DNA of 64,000 nucleotides from Halocynthiibacter sp. SDUM655004. GTDB taxonomy: Bacteria > Pseudomonadota > Alphaproteobacteria > Rhodobacterales > Rhodobacteraceae. This document shows, piece after piece, positions 9,178 to 18,200 of the stretch. The stretch spans positions 806,001-870,000 of the forward strand of contig NZ_JAPDUG010000002.1 of NCBI RefSeq assembly GCF_026015885.1. Direction: 5' to 3'. The notes under the pieces were generated by a model, which worked only from the letters and a program-made list of their open reading frames with translations, did no database searches and was not told the origin of the DNA. Position 1 is the stretch's first letter; each line of letters begins with the position of its first letter. A program made the position numbers and the translations under genes.

Positions 9178-10389
9178 ATGACCGAAGCATATATCTATGA
9201 CGCAGTGCGATCGCCGCGGGGCAAAGGCCGCAAGGACGGCTCTTTGCACGAGGTTACATCGGTGCGCCTTTCGGCTCAGGTTCTGAACGCTGTCAAAGAG
9301 CGGAACGATCTTGATACGAAAGCCATCGAAGATGTGATCTGGGGCAACGTTACCCAAGTAAAAGAGCAAGGCGGCTGTCTTGCGCGGACTGCTGTCTTGG
9401 CAAGCGATTTTGACGAACAGGTTCCTGGCCTTTCGATCAACCGCTTCTGTGCCTCGGGCATGGAGGCCGTGAATCTCGCGGCCAACCAAATCAAAGGTGG
9501 CTCAGGCATGGCCTATGTCGCCGGTGGTGTTGAGATGATGGGCCGTGTTGCAATGGGCAGCGACGGTGCGGCAATTGCCGTTGATCCGTCTGTTGCAATG
9601 AATACCTATTTTGTGCCGCAAGGCATTTCGGCGGACATCATCGCGACAGAATACGGCTTCACCCGTGATCAGGCCGACGCGCTTGCCGTTGAAAGTCAGC
9701 GCCGCGCTGCCGAAGCGTGGGAAGACAAGCGCTTCGCAAAGTCGATCGTCGAGATAAAAGACCAGAATGGCCTAACCATTCTTGACCACGATGAGTACAT
9801 GCGCCCTGGTACCGATATGCAGGCTCTGGGCGCGCTCAACGCAAGTTTTCAGGCAATGGGCGAAGTAATGCCCGGCTTTGATAACGTCGCGCTGATGAAA
9901 TACCCGCACCTTGAGCGGATTAACCACATCCACCACGCAGGGAACTCCTCCGGTATTGTAGATGGTGCAGCCGCTGTGCTGATCGGCAACAAGGAATTCG
10001 GCGAGAAATACGGCCTCAAGCCGCGCGCGCGTATCCGCGCGACTGCGAAAATCGGCACCGATCCGACCATTATGCTCACCGGCCCAGTCCCTGTGACCGA
10101 GAAAATCCTTGCCGACAATGGCATGGACATCAGTGACATTGACCTCTTCGAAGTGAACGAAGCTTTTGCATCTGTGGTTCTGCGCTTCATGCAACGGTTC
10201 GACGTTGATCCATCCGTGGTGAACCCGAATGGCGGCTCAATCGCGATGGGTCACCCGCTCGGTGCGACCGGCGCGATTATCATCGGCACCCTGCTCGACG
10301 AGCTTGAGCGTCAGGACAAAGAAGTTGGTCTTGCAACGCTCTGTATCGCCTCTGGTATGGGCGCGGCCACAATCATTGAGCGGATGTAA
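9178..10389 (+). CDS. Acetyl-CoA C-acyltransferase (thiolase)
   Basis: Last step of beta-oxidation: thiolytic cleavage of 3-ketoacyl-CoA to acetyl-CoA and a shortened acyl-CoA. At 403 residues it is a typical thiolase. The nucleophilic cysteine is Cys91 in NRFCASGMEAV, the second active-site segment is VNEAFA, the histidine loop is GGSIAMGHPLGATGA, and the C-terminal cysteine is Cys389 in LCIASGMGAA. It lies 15 bp after the glutathione transferase gene and is part of the same operon with the downstream cupin and hydratase/dehydrogenase genes. Confidence 0.95.
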   Translation: MTEAYIYDAVRSPRGKGRKDGSLHEVTSVRLSAQVLNAVKERNDLDTKAIEDVIWGNVTQVKEQGGCLARTAVLASDFDEQVPGLSINRFCASGMEAVNLAANQIKGGSGMAYVAGGVEMMGRVAMGSDGAAIAVDPSVAMNTYFVPQGISADIIATEYGFTRDQADALAVESQRRAAEAWEDKRFAKSIVEIKDQNGLTILDHDEYMRPGTDMQALGALNASFQAMGEVMPGFDNVALMKYPHLERINHIHHAGNSSGIVDGAAAVLIGNKEFGEKYGLKPRARIRATAKIGTDPTIMLTGPVPVTEKILADNGMDISDIDLFEVNEAFASVVLRFMQRFDVDPSVVNPNGGSIAMGHPLGATGAIIIGTLLDELERQDKEVGLATLCIASGMGAATIIERM

Positions 10390-10420
10390 GCGGGAGCAAA
10401 GTCAACAACGGGAGGATACT

Positions 10421-10891
10421 ATGAGCAAAATTGACCTTGATAACATTTCAGAGCGCGCAGGCTCTATCTATCCCGGTCGGTATGCGGACGAAATGAAGGG
10501 GCGCTCCTCGCTGCGGATTGGCGCGGCGGGTGGCCTCACACAATTCGGCGCAAACCTCATTATCCTTCAACCGGGCGCGAAATCCTCGCTACGCCATTGG
10601 CATGTAAACGAGGATGAATTCGTAATGGTAACCGAAGGGGTGGTGCAGCTTGTCACGGACGAAGGCGAAACCGAGATGGGCGCAGGTGACTGTGCCGCAT
10701 TTCCCGCCAACGTCCCAAATGGGCATTGCTTCATCAACCGCTCCGGCTCCGAAGCCCGCTTTCTTGTTGTTGGTACATCTGCCCCCGAAGAAACCGCCTT
10801 CTACGCGGATATCGACATGAAATACACGCGGAAGAACGGCCAAAACAGCTTCACCCGCAAAGACGGCAGCCCTCTGCCCGACGATATCTAA
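10421..10891 (+). CDS. Cupin domain protein
   Basis: Protein of 156 residues with a single cupin barrel. The metal-binding motif 1 is visible as LRHWHVNEDEFVMVTEGVV (His-X-His followed by Glu), and motif 2 region as FPANVPNGHCFINRS with a His. The start is the ATG at 10421 with GGGAGGA ahead of it; a longer reading starts inside the thiolase gene and is not credible. Family members include metal-dependent dioxygenases and isomerases as well as non-catalytic binding proteins. In this operon it might act on a stalled acyl intermediate, but no reaction can be assigned. Confidence 0.85.
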   Translation: MSKIDLDNISERAGSIYPGRYADEMKGRSSLRIGAAGGLTQFGANLIILQPGAKSSLRHWHVNEDEFVMVTEGVVQLVTDEGETEMGAGDCAAFPANVPNGHCFINRSGSEARFLVVGTSAPEETAFYADIDMKYTRKNGQNSFTRKDGSPLPDDI

Positions 10892-10934
10892 CGCACGTAA
10901 CACCGATCTACTCCACAGATTTGGGAGACTATAA

Positions 10935-13136
10935 ATGACTGATTTCACATCAAAAACCGACAAAGACGGCGTTGCCGTCATCACATGGGACGTTCCGGAA
11001 AAATCCATGAACGTATTGAACCTCGAAGGGTTCAAAGAACTTGACGAGGCCGTAGACGCAGCCCTTGCTGATGACGCCGTGAAAGGTATCGTTATCACTT
11101 CGGGCAAGCCAGACTTCGCAGGCGGCATGGACCTCAACGTGATCGCATCCATGAAGGACAACGCCGGCGACAATCCAGCCAAGGGCCTGTTTGACGGCCT
11201 AATGAACATGCACAAAGTGCTGCGCAAAATCGAGCGCGCCGGCATGGACCCGAAAACAAACAAAGGCGGCAAACCAATCGCTGCAGCCCTCCCCGGCACC
11301 GCACTTGGCATCGGTCTTGAACTACCTCTTTCGTGCCACCGCATTTTCGCGGCCGACAATCCAAAGGCCAAAATTGGCTTGCCGGAAATCATGGTCGGTA
11401 TCTTTCCTGGTGCGGGCGGTACAACACGCCTTGCCCGCAAGCTCGGCGCGATGGCGGCAAGCCCCTTCCTCCTCGAAGGCAAGCTCTCTGATCCGCAGAA
11501 GGCCAAAGCAGGCGGAATTATCGACGAGGTTGTTCCTGCAGATGAATTGCTTGAGAAAGCCAAAGCGTGGGTTCTTTCGGCGACTGATGCCGATATTCTC
11601 AAACCATGGGATGCCAAAGGATACAAAATGCCAGGTGGCGCGCCCTACCACCCTGCGGGCTTTATGACGTTCGTTGGTGCATCCGCCATGGTAAACAGCA
11701 AAACCAAAGGCGTTTACCCAGCAGCCAAGGCTCTACTCTCTGCTGTTTACGAAGGTGCATTGGTTCCGTTTGATACCGCCCTCAAGATCGAGGCTCGCTG
11801 GTTTACTTCGGTTCTGATGAACCCAAGCTCCAGCGCAATGATCCGCAGCCTTTTCGTCAACAAAGAAGCGCTCGAAAAAGGTGCGGTACGCCCTGCAGAT
11901 GTGGCGGACCAGCGTGTGAAGAAAGTTGGCGTCCTTGGTGCTGGCATGATGGGCGCAGGGATTGCGCTTGTATCTGCCAAGGCAGGGATCGAAGTTGTCT
12001 TGCTCGACCAGGACCAATCCGCTGCGGATCGTGGCAAAGCCTATTCCGAAACCTACATGGACAAAGGCATTTCCCGTCGCAAAGCCACAGAAGAGCAGAA
12101 AGAAGCCCTTCTATCGCGCATCACAGCAACCACGGACTACAACGCGCTTGCTGACTGTGATCTGATTATTGAAGCCGTTTTCGAAGATACAAAGGTTAAG
12201 GCAGACGTGACAGCAAAGGTCGAAGCTGTGATCTCTGAGGACTGCATTTTCGCAACCAACACGTCTACCCTGCCGATCACCGAATTGGCCAAAGCCAGCA
12301 AGGCGCAAGATCGCTTTATCGGCATCCACTTCTTCTCTCCAGTCGAGAAAATGCTGTTGGTTGAGATCATCAAAGGGGCAAAAACCGGTGATCGCGCAGT
12401 TGCGAAAGCGCTCGACTACACGCGTCAAATCCGCAAGACACCAATCGTCGTGAACGACGCGCGGTTCTTCTATGCTAACCGTTGCATTATCCCTTACCTC
12501 AACGAAGGTATTCGGATGGTTTCGGAAGGTGTTGCACCGGCGCTGGTTGAGAATGCCGCGAAGCTGGTTGGCATGCCACTTGGCCCGCTCCAACTTGCAG
12601 ATGAAACATCGATCGACCTCGGCGTAAAAATTGCCAAGGCTACGATGGCAGCAATGGGTGATGACTATACCGACCACGCATCCTCAGACTTGCTGTTCTG
12701 GCTTGCTGACGAGGGCCGACTTGGCCGCAAAGCCAAGGCTGGGTTCTACAACTACGACGAAAAAGGCAAACGCCAAGGATTCTGGGAAGGGCTTGCCGAG
12801 AAACACCCGCATGCGGAAACCCAGCCGGAACTCACCGAAGTCCAACATCGCCTTTTGATGACACAGGTGCTTGAGGCCGTTCGCGCGCTTGAGGAGAATG
12901 TGTTGATGGATATTCGCGAGGGCGACGTTGGCGCAATCCTAGGCTGGGGCTTTGCGCCTTGGTCCGGTGGTCCGTTTAGCTGGCTCGATATCATTGGCGC
13001 TGAACGCGCTGTTGAGATTTGTGATGCACTTACCGAAAAGCACGGCGATCGCTTCACAACACCAGCACTCCTGCGCGAAATGGCGAAAAACGGCGAAACA
13101 TTCTATGGCCGTTTCGGCTCCCAGAAAGCCGCTTAA
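10935..13136 (+). CDS. Bifunctional enoyl-CoA hydratase / 3-hydroxyacyl-CoA dehydrogenase (FadB/FadJ-like)
   Basis: Middle two steps of beta-oxidation in one 733-residue chain. The N-terminal hydratase domain (about 1-190) has an oxyanion-hole region near DFAGGMDLNVI and two glutamates in GLELPLSCH and GLPEIMVG that match the catalytic pair. After a linker, the NAD-binding domain starts at about 330 with KVGVLGAGMMGAGIA, followed by NTSTLPITELA and FIGIHFFSPVEKM, where the histidine is the catalytic residue. Two C-terminal dehydrogenase domains complete it. GGGAGACT precedes the start. It is the last gene of the operon and is followed by a hairpin terminator. Confidence 0.95.
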   Translation: MTDFTSKTDKDGVAVITWDVPEKSMNVLNLEGFKELDEAVDAALADDAVKGIVITSGKPDFAGGMDLNVIASMKDNAGDNPAKGLFDGLMNMHKVLRKIERAGMDPKTNKGGKPIAAALPGTALGIGLELPLSCHRIFAADNPKAKIGLPEIMVGIFPGAGGTTRLARKLGAMAASPFLLEGKLSDPQKAKAGGIIDEVVPADELLEKAKAWVLSATDADILKPWDAKGYKMPGGAPYHPAGFMTFVGASAMVNSKTKGVYPAAKALLSAVYEGALVPFDTALKIEARWFTSVLMNPSSSAMIRSLFVNKEALEKGAVRPADVADQRVKKVGVLGAGMMGAGIALVSAKAGIEVVLLDQDQSAADRGKAYSETYMDKGISRRKATEEQKEALLSRITATTDYNALADCDLIIEAVFEDTKVKADVTAKVEAVISEDCIFATNTSTLPITELAKASKAQDRFIGIHFFSPVEKMLLVEIIKGAKTGDRAVAKALDYTRQIRKTPIVVNDARFFYANRCIIPYLNEGIRMVSEGVAPALVENAAKLVGMPLGPLQLADETSIDLGVKIAKATMAAMGDDYTDHASSDLLFWLADEGRLGRKAKAGFYNYDEKGKRQGFWEGLAEKHPHAETQPELTEVQHRLLMTQVLEAVRALEENVLMDIREGDVGAILGWGFAPWSGGPFSWLDIIGAERAVEICDALTEKHGDRFTTPALLREMAKNGETFYGRFGSQKAA

Positions 13137-13145
13137 AAACGAAGA

Positions 13146-13180
13146 AACGGCGCGTTGCCCTGCATCAACGCGCCGTTCTT
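13146..13180 (+). terminator. Rho-independent terminator after the acyl-CoA operon
   Basis: A perfect 12-bp stem (AACGGCGCGTTG / CAACGCGCCGTT) with an 8-nt loop starts 10 bp after the stop of the hydratase/dehydrogenase gene and is followed by CTTAAAT. The T-run is short, but the stem is strong. The stretch also lies beyond the end of the convergent Hint gene, so it may serve both strands. Confidence 0.75.
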
Positions 13181-13206
13181 AAATAGATCAAATCGCTATA
13201 GAGCGC

Positions 13207-13863
13207 TCAAGCGGCGAAACGGCCCCCATCAACCAGGTCCGCGGCGTCTTCCATAGCAATTGCACTTGCCAATTTCTTGGCTTCAGACATGGGCAGGGCC
13301 TCGTAGGCAGGCTGATCTGCACCTGCCACCTGAACGATGTCCACTTTTTGCCTTTTGGGGCAAAAAAACAATGCGCCGACATTGGCAAAAACCACTTCGT
13401 CACGCGCAAATTCCAAGGTTACCACTTCGGGGCAAAGCTCCGGAGCGGACCGTTCGATGCCACGAATGCCTTCGAGAGCCAAGGCGGGCAACAAAACGAA
13501 CGGGTCGCCATACAGATTTTCGGCTGTATCGCTTTCGACCATCACATGTTGCGATGGCAGTAGAAAAATCTCTTCTCGGTTGCCAAGCGCCTCTGCCGGA
13601 ACGCGCAACAAGAATGAGTTTTCATCAGCGGAGAATTTCTGGCGGGTAATTGCAAGCACTTCCTGCAAACCACCATCAAACGTCAGAACCTTGTCACCAA
13701 CAGTGATATTCTGAACTGGGCTCCATCCCCGGCTCGTCGCAACTTTGGTGCCTGACATTATCCCCGGATTATTGACGGAACACAGATCAGCATCACGAGC
13801 GCCGGAAACTGCACCAGCAGCCTTCCTAACTCTGTTCATTACTGCGTTTCCAAGTCCGAGCAT
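13207..13863 (-). CDS. Standalone Hint-domain protein
   Basis: Protein of 218 residues with a Hint (hedgehog/intein-type) domain from about residue 33: PGIMSGTKVATSRGW, then VGDKVLTFDGGLQEV and the later LPSQHVMVE strand. Such standalone Hint proteins are frequent in Rhodobacteraceae and have no known role. The position normally held by the self-splicing Cys/Ser before the first strand appears to be Ile-Met here, which would prevent autoprocessing. The first 30 residues (VMNRVRKAAGAVSGARDADLC) look like a linker or localisation segment. It is divergent from the M48-like gene across a 513-bp spacer. Confidence 0.8.
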   Translation of the reverse strand: MLGLGNAVMNRVRKAAGAVSGARDADLCSVNNPGIMSGTKVATSRGWSPVQNITVGDKVLTFDGGLQEVLAITRQKFSADENSFLLRVPAEALGNREEIFLLPSQHVMVESDTAENLYGDPFVLLPALALEGIRGIERSAPELCPEVVTLEFARDEVVFANVGALFFCPKRQKVDIVQVAGADQPAYEALPMSEAKKLASAIAMEDAADLVDGGRFAA

Positions 13864-14376
13864 TCGGGTTCTCCGTTTTCGTTACATCGGGCGTTGCTGC
13901 TGTGTGCGGGCAGCTTTTGCCGTCGACTTAACCAATTAGATTGATTCTTTCGTTCAGATCGCGTCGAGATTTGGGCAAAAATTTGTCAGAGTTTCCCGTG
14001 AGAAGACAAAAGGAGCAGACAGGAGTTATTGACTCCGAGAAATGGAAAAAATGCACATTTTTCGTTCATTTAGCGGGCTTTTTTGGGTGAAAATTTTGTG
14101 GAATTTCGTTCGTTATCCGTCCGGACATGTCCTTTTAGGCAGGTGCACTCTATCCGAAAGAGCCAATTTGGAGCGAATCTGTATGAGAAGACCTGTCCTT
14201 TTCGGTAGGTTGACCCAAGTTTTTGAGCAAATGTGGCAAAGCCTGACGTTGGGTAAACTTGATCTTAAGTTTCGTGACCACAATTGTCGTTTGGCGCATG
14301 TGTGAACTGGTTCTTGTTGCGGAAGGGCTGCTCCGCTAATCTCACTTCATATTCATAAGAACCGAGCAGTAAATTA
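13864..14376. other. Gene-free divergent spacer of 513 bp with short repeats
   Basis: I find no convincing gene here. An open frame at 14042-14305 has poor composition and no ribosome-binding site. The octamer TTTCGTTC occurs at 13948-13955, 14060-14067 and 14104-14111, and a 17-bp imperfect repeat lies at 14129-14145 and 14194-14210. The AT-rich part 14040-14110 differs from the flanking coding DNA. The spacer may hold promoters for the two divergent genes or an untranslated RNA. Confidence 0.5.
14129..14210 (+). repeat. Two copies of TGTCCTTTT(A/C)GG(C/T)AGGT, 65 bp apart
   Basis: Copies at 14129-14145 and 14194-14210 agree at 15 of 17 positions, in direct orientation with starts 65 bp apart, about six helical turns. 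Each has weak self-complementarity (CCTTTTAGG in the first; ACCT...AGGT around the second). They lie 167-248 bp upstream of the M48-like gene. They may be binding sites for one regulator or conserved parts of a small RNA. Confidence 0.45.
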
Positions 14377-15390
14377 ATGACCGCACTTTCCGAGTACGAA
14401 CGGTTGGAAACAGAAGGGCTGTGGCGCGAAACGCCCGATGCCCAACTTAGGCGCGTCATTGTGAGCGTTGGGGACACCACGCTCGTTCTAACTGGAAACG
14501 CAGACACACCATTGGCGCACTGGTCGCTTCCTGCGATTGTCAGACTGAATCCTGGTGAACACCCTGCTGTCTTTTCCCCGAGCGCCGACGGCGATGAAAC
14601 GCTTGAGATCGACGAAGAGCTTGTTGTTACCGCGATTGAACGTGTGAAGCGCGCCATTGATCGGCGCCGCTCGCAGCCTGGGCGGTTGCGGTTAATTCTG
14701 ACGGTCGCCTCACTTACCGCCGTCATTGCGCTCAGCGTGTTTTGGCTTCCGCAGGCGTTGGTCGGGTATGCAGCGCGCATAACGCCGGAAATCAAACGTG
14801 CAGAGATCGGAGAAAGCCTTCTCACGCAAATCCGTCGCGTTACGGGGCCTCTATGTTCGCAACCCGAAGCAAATCGGGCCTTGGCACAAATAGCAGCCCG
14901 TCTCGGAATAGAAACCGAACGACTTATTGTTGTACGTTCCGGCGTCGCGACGACAAAGCACCTACCCGGCGGATTTATCCTCTTGAACAGCAGCCTCGTT
15001 GAAGACACCGAAGACCCGAACGTCGTCGCGGGATATATTATCGCGGAACAACAGCGTGCCGCTCAAGACGATCCGCTCGTAGCGTTGTTTTCAGACGCTG
15101 GTGTCACGAGCACCGCGCGCTTCCTGACTTCCGGTCAGATACCCGTTGAAGCGCTCACAGACTACTCCGAGACGCTCCTCACACTTCCGATGGAAGAGCC
15201 GCACATCGAACCGTTGCTGGATCGGTTCCGTACGGCCAACATCCCAGCAACGCCTTATGCCTATGCGCTTGATATCTCTGGCGAAACAACCTTGCACTTG
15301 ATTGAAGCGGACCCAGTCGCGATGACGGCTTACGTACCGATCCTAAGCGACGGAGAATGGGTCGCGCTGCAGGAAATCTGTCAGGGTTAA
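14377..15390 (+). CDS. Membrane protein with degenerate M48-like peptidase domain
   Basis: Protein of 337 residues. The cytoplasmic N-terminus (1-105) has a beta-rich segment and many charges; one transmembrane helix follows at about 108-128 (LILTVASLTAVIALSVFWLP). The outer part contains HLPGGFILLNSSLVEDTEDPN, very like the strand and helix that precede the zinc site of M48 peptidases. Where M48 enzymes have HExxH, this protein reads AEQQRAAQ, so the zinc ligands and catalytic glutamate are missing. It is therefore probably an inactive homologue that binds rather than cuts. The start ATG is preceded by GAGCAG; the upp gene ends 4 bp downstream on the other strand. Confidence 0.75.
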   Translation: MTALSEYERLETEGLWRETPDAQLRRVIVSVGDTTLVLTGNADTPLAHWSLPAIVRLNPGEHPAVFSPSADGDETLEIDEELVVTAIERVKRAIDRRRSQPGRLRLILTVASLTAVIALSVFWLPQALVGYAARITPEIKRAEIGESLLTQIRRVTGPLCSQPEANRALAQIAARLGIETERLIVVRSGVATTKHLPGGFILLNSSLVEDTEDPNVVAGYIIAEQQRAAQDDPLVALFSDAGVTSTARFLTSGQIPVEALTDYSETLLTLPMEEPHIEPLLDRFRTANIPATPYAYALDISGETTLHLIEADPVAMTAYVPILSDGEWVALQEICQG

Positions 15391-15394
15391 CGCC

Positions 15395-16027
15395 CTATTT
15401 AGTGCCGAACATCCGATCACCAGCATCCCCCAAGCCAGGAACGATATAGCCTTTATCGTTCAGGCGTTCGTCCAGAGACGCCGTGACAATCGGGACATCA
15501 GGATGCGCTTCTTTCATGCGCTCCACGCCCTCCGGCGCGGCCAGAAGACACAAGAAGCGAATGTTTTTGGCGCCCGCTTTCTTTAGCAGATCAATCGCAG
15601 CCACCGAGGAGTTACCAGTGGCAAGCATCGGATCTACGGCGATGACAAGCCGATCTTCAAGCTCTGTCGGAACCTTGAAATAATACTGAACCGGTTCGAG
15701 CGTTTCTTCATCACGATAGAGGCCAACAAACCCCACACGCGCGGAAGGGATGAGCTCCAGAACCCCATCAAGCAATCCGTTGCCCGCACGCAGGATCGAA
15801 ATAAGCGCCAGCTTCTTCCCGTCAAGAACTGGTGCCTCCATGTCTTGCATCGGCGTTGTGATCGTTTTGGTGGTCATCGCCAGCCCGCTGGTCACCTCAT
15901 AGGCAAGCAACTGGCTGATTTCGCGGAGCAACTGGCGGAATACTGCGGTCGAGGTTTTCTCTTCGCGCATGAGCGTCAGCTTATGTTGCACGAGGGGGTG
16001 TTCGACGACTGTGAGATGCTGGCTCAT
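15395..16027 (-). CDS. upp: Uracil phosphoribosyltransferase
   Basis: Salvage enzyme that makes UMP from uracil and PRPP. At 210 residues it has the usual length. The PRPP-binding loop is [21 protein letters not shown] (about 127-147); the C-terminal [13 protein letters not shown] is the uracil-binding end. Its start overlaps the stop of add by 4 bases (ATGA). It is the last gene of the cdd-deoA-deoB-add-upp operon, so uracil released from uridine or deoxyuridine by the operon can be recaptured. Confidence 0.97.
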   Translation of the reverse strand: MSQHLTVVEHPLVQHKLTLMREEKTSTAVFRQLLREISQLLAYEVTSGLAMTTKTITTPMQDMEAPVLDGKKLALISILRAGNGLLDGVLELIPSARVGFVGLYRDEETLEPVQYYFKVPTELEDRLVIAVDPMLATGNSSVAAIDLLKKAGAKNIRFLCLLAAPEGVERMKEAHPDVPIVTASLDERLNDKGYIVPGLGDAGDRMFGTK

Positions 16028-17010
16028 GCGGCCTCCAATTTCTTTTCGATTTCACTTCGCGTTTCTTCGGAGCAGAACGCCGAGGAGATCGCGCTTTTGT
16101 TCAATTCACGGAAAATGCTTTCGTCCCAACCGAATGTTTTGTTGAGCATATCATATTCGTTTTTCATCGTTGTGTGAAAGAAGGGTGGATCATCTGTGGA
16201 AACAGAGACTGTGACACCTGATTTGCGCAACAGATCAATCGGATGCTTATCCCACGATGAATAGACGCCCAGCGCGACGTTAGAACCAGGGCAAACTTCA
16301 AGCGCAACACCCTTGTCTTTGATCTCGCGGATCAGGTCTGCGTCTTCTATCGCTCTTACGCCATGACCAACTCGCTTGATGCCAAGGTCGCGGATGGACG
16401 CGCGAACTTCGTCCGGTCCATTCCATTCGCCCGCGTGCGACGTGAGCTGCAACTTGGCTTCTCTCGCCATATCAAAGGCATAAGCATAATCCTTGGGCTC
16501 TCCGTATTTCTCGTCTCCGCCCATGCCAAAACCAACAACCCAATCGCCTGCGGTCTCTGCTGCGCAGAGGGCGGTTTTGCGAGATTGGTCGGCGCCAAAG
16601 TGCCGAACCGCGGTTACGATACCCCGCAGAGTTACACCAAGATCGCGCTCGGCGGCATCCGCAGCTTCCTGAATTGCGTGCAGATACTCTTTCCACGCGG
16701 CCACATCTCCGCCACCGCAGAAGTCCGGCGCGAGGAACGTTTCGGCATAAACGACTCCGTTCGCGGCACACTCCTCGAGAACGGCCGTGGTAAGGCGCGC
16801 GAAATCCTGCGGTGTTTGCAGGCAGGCGGTTGCGGCTTCATAGACTTTCAGGAAATCCCAAAAATCCTTGTATTGATAGTGGCCGTCGTCATCAAAAACG
16901 CCTTCAAGCGGCACGCCTTTTTCTTGCGCTAAGCCGCGAATAAATGTGGGGGGAGCTGCGCCCTCCAGATGAAGATGAAGCTCGACTTTTGGTAGCTCTA
17001 GTATGCTCAT
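16024..17010 (-). CDS. add: Adenosine deaminase
   Basis: Deaminates adenosine and deoxyadenosine to inosine and deoxyinosine. The 328-residue protein shows the zinc motif [10 protein letters not shown] (residues about 9-18), the [13 protein letters not shown] segment with His and Glu of the active site, VGHGVRA, and STDDPPFF with the paired aspartates. The start is the ATG at 17010 within the 4-base overlap with deoB; the frame continues 78 bp into deoB without coding character. A specific adenine deaminase is possible within this superfamily, but the nucleoside operon favours adenosine. Confidence 0.92.
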   Translation of the reverse strand: MSILELPKVELHLHLEGAAPPTFIRGLAQEKGVPLEGVFDDDGHYQYKDFWDFLKVYEAATACLQTPQDFARLTTAVLEECAANGVVYAETFLAPDFCGGGDVAAWKEYLHAIQEAADAAERDLGVTLRGIVTAVRHFGADQSRKTALCAAETAGDWVVGFGMGGDEKYGEPKDYAYAFDMAREAKLQLTSHAGEWNGPDEVRASIRDLGIKRVGHGVRAIEDADLIREIKDKGVALEVCPGSNVALGVYSSWDKHPIDLLRKSGVTVSVSTDDPPFFHTTMKNEYDMLNKTFGWDESIFRELNKSAISSAFCSEETRSEIEKKLEAA

Positions 17011-18200
17011 AGCAAATTCTTTCCCGGCCCCTGCGAAGGCACGTCTAGATGTGCAGCGATTGTGGCGGCAACATCCGTAAATTGGCAAATCCCGATCTCA
17101 CCTGTTCCAGCGCCCTTTATGAGAACTGGAACGCGCTCACGCGTATGATCGGTTCCATGCCATGTGGGGTCATTGCCGTGATCAGCGGTGAAAATCACAA
17201 GATCATCTTCTTTGAGGTTCGCGTAGAATGCTGGGAGAGCAGAGTCAAACCATTCAAGCGCTCTGGCATACCCAGAGACATCGCGGCGGTGGCCATACAA
17301 GCTGTCAAATTCCACGAAGTTCGCAAAAATCAGGCTGCCGTCCTCTGCGCTTGCGGCATAATCTGCAAGGTGCTGCATCAACTTTTCATCCGCGCCTTTG
17401 CGGACCTCATCTATGCCACGCATAGAGAAAATGTCACCAATCTTGCCAACCGCATAGACCTTACGCCCTGCACCTTGAACCCAATCACACAGCGCGGGCG
17501 CTGGTGGCAGGATTGCGTAGTCCTTGCGGTTAGTTGTGCGCGTGAACCCGTCTTCCACAGAGCCGACAAAAGGCCGTGCAATTACACGTCCAACTTTCAT
17601 TTCGTGAAGAATTGGCGCGAGCGTTTCACAGAGATCGAGCAATTTTTGCAGCCCGAAGCTTTCTTCATGCGCGGCTATCTGAAACACGCTGTCTGCGGAG
17701 GTATAGCAAATCGGCCACCCTGTTTTGACATGTTCAGCACCGTGCTTCTCGATGATTGCCGTTCCTGATGCATGGCAGTTTCCGAGCGTTCCAGAAACTT
17801 GCGCCGATTTACACACCAGTTCCAGAAGTTCATCGTCAAAGGTGTTCTCCTCTGGAAAATAGTGCCAATCCCACGGCACTGGCAAACCAGACAATTCCCA
17901 ATGACCCGATGGCGTATCTTTGCCGATAGAAACTTCAGTTGCGGCCGCCCAGCGCCCCTCTCTTCCGCCTGTAAGGCCAGGGGCTTTCTCACCCGATGCT
18001 AAAGTAATCGCATCTCCAAGACCGAGCGCATCAAGGTTTGGCAATTTCAGCGGTCCGCTGCGCCCCTCCTCTGCACGACCCTCGGCACAAGCCTGCGCAA
18101 TGTGAAACAGCGTGTTTGCGCCTTCGTCGCCAAACTGAGCAGCATCAGGTGCGCCGCCGCATCCAACGGAATCCAGAACAACCAGAAATGCACGAGCCAT
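17007..18200 (-). CDS. deoB: Phosphopentomutase
   Basis: Interconverts (deoxy)ribose 1-phosphate and 5-phosphate, linking nucleoside cleavage to the pentose pathway. The 397-residue protein belongs to the alkaline-phosphatase superfamily: LDSVGCGGAPDAAQFGDEGANT at the N-terminus, TPSGHWELSG in the middle and TADHGNDPTWHGTDHTRE near the C-terminus supply metal ligands. The ATG at 18200 is preferred over a GTG one codon earlier because GGG is then spaced 7 bases away; it shares one base with the deoA stop (TGATG). Its own stop overlaps add by 4 bases. Confidence 0.97.
   Translation of the reverse strand: MARAFLVVLDSVGCGGAPDAAQFGDEGANTLFHIAQACAEGRAEEGRSGPLKLPNLDALGLGDAITLASGEKAPGLTGGREGRWAAATEVSIGKDTPSGHWELSGLPVPWDWHYFPEENTFDDELLELVCKSAQVSGTLGNCHASGTAIIEKHGAEHVKTGWPICYTSADSVFQIAAHEESFGLQKLLDLCETLAPILHEMKVGRVIARPFVGSVEDGFTRTTNRKDYAILPPAPALCDWVQGAGRKVYAVGKIGDIFSMRGIDEVRKGADEKLMQHLADYAASAEDGSLIFANFVEFDSLYGHRRDVSGYARALEWFDSALPAFYANLKEDDLVIFTADHGNDPTWHGTDHTRERVPVLIKGAGTGEIGICQFTDVAATIAAHLDVPSQGPGKNLL

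Noticed and set aside
10589-11626. A 345-codon minus-strand frame over the cupin and hydratase genes
   Set aside because: It crosses two real genes and their junction; Ser/Pro-rich composition indicates a shadow.
14042-14305. A possible 87-residue gene in the long spacer
   Set aside because: There is no ribosome-binding site, the composition is poor, and the short repeats run through it.
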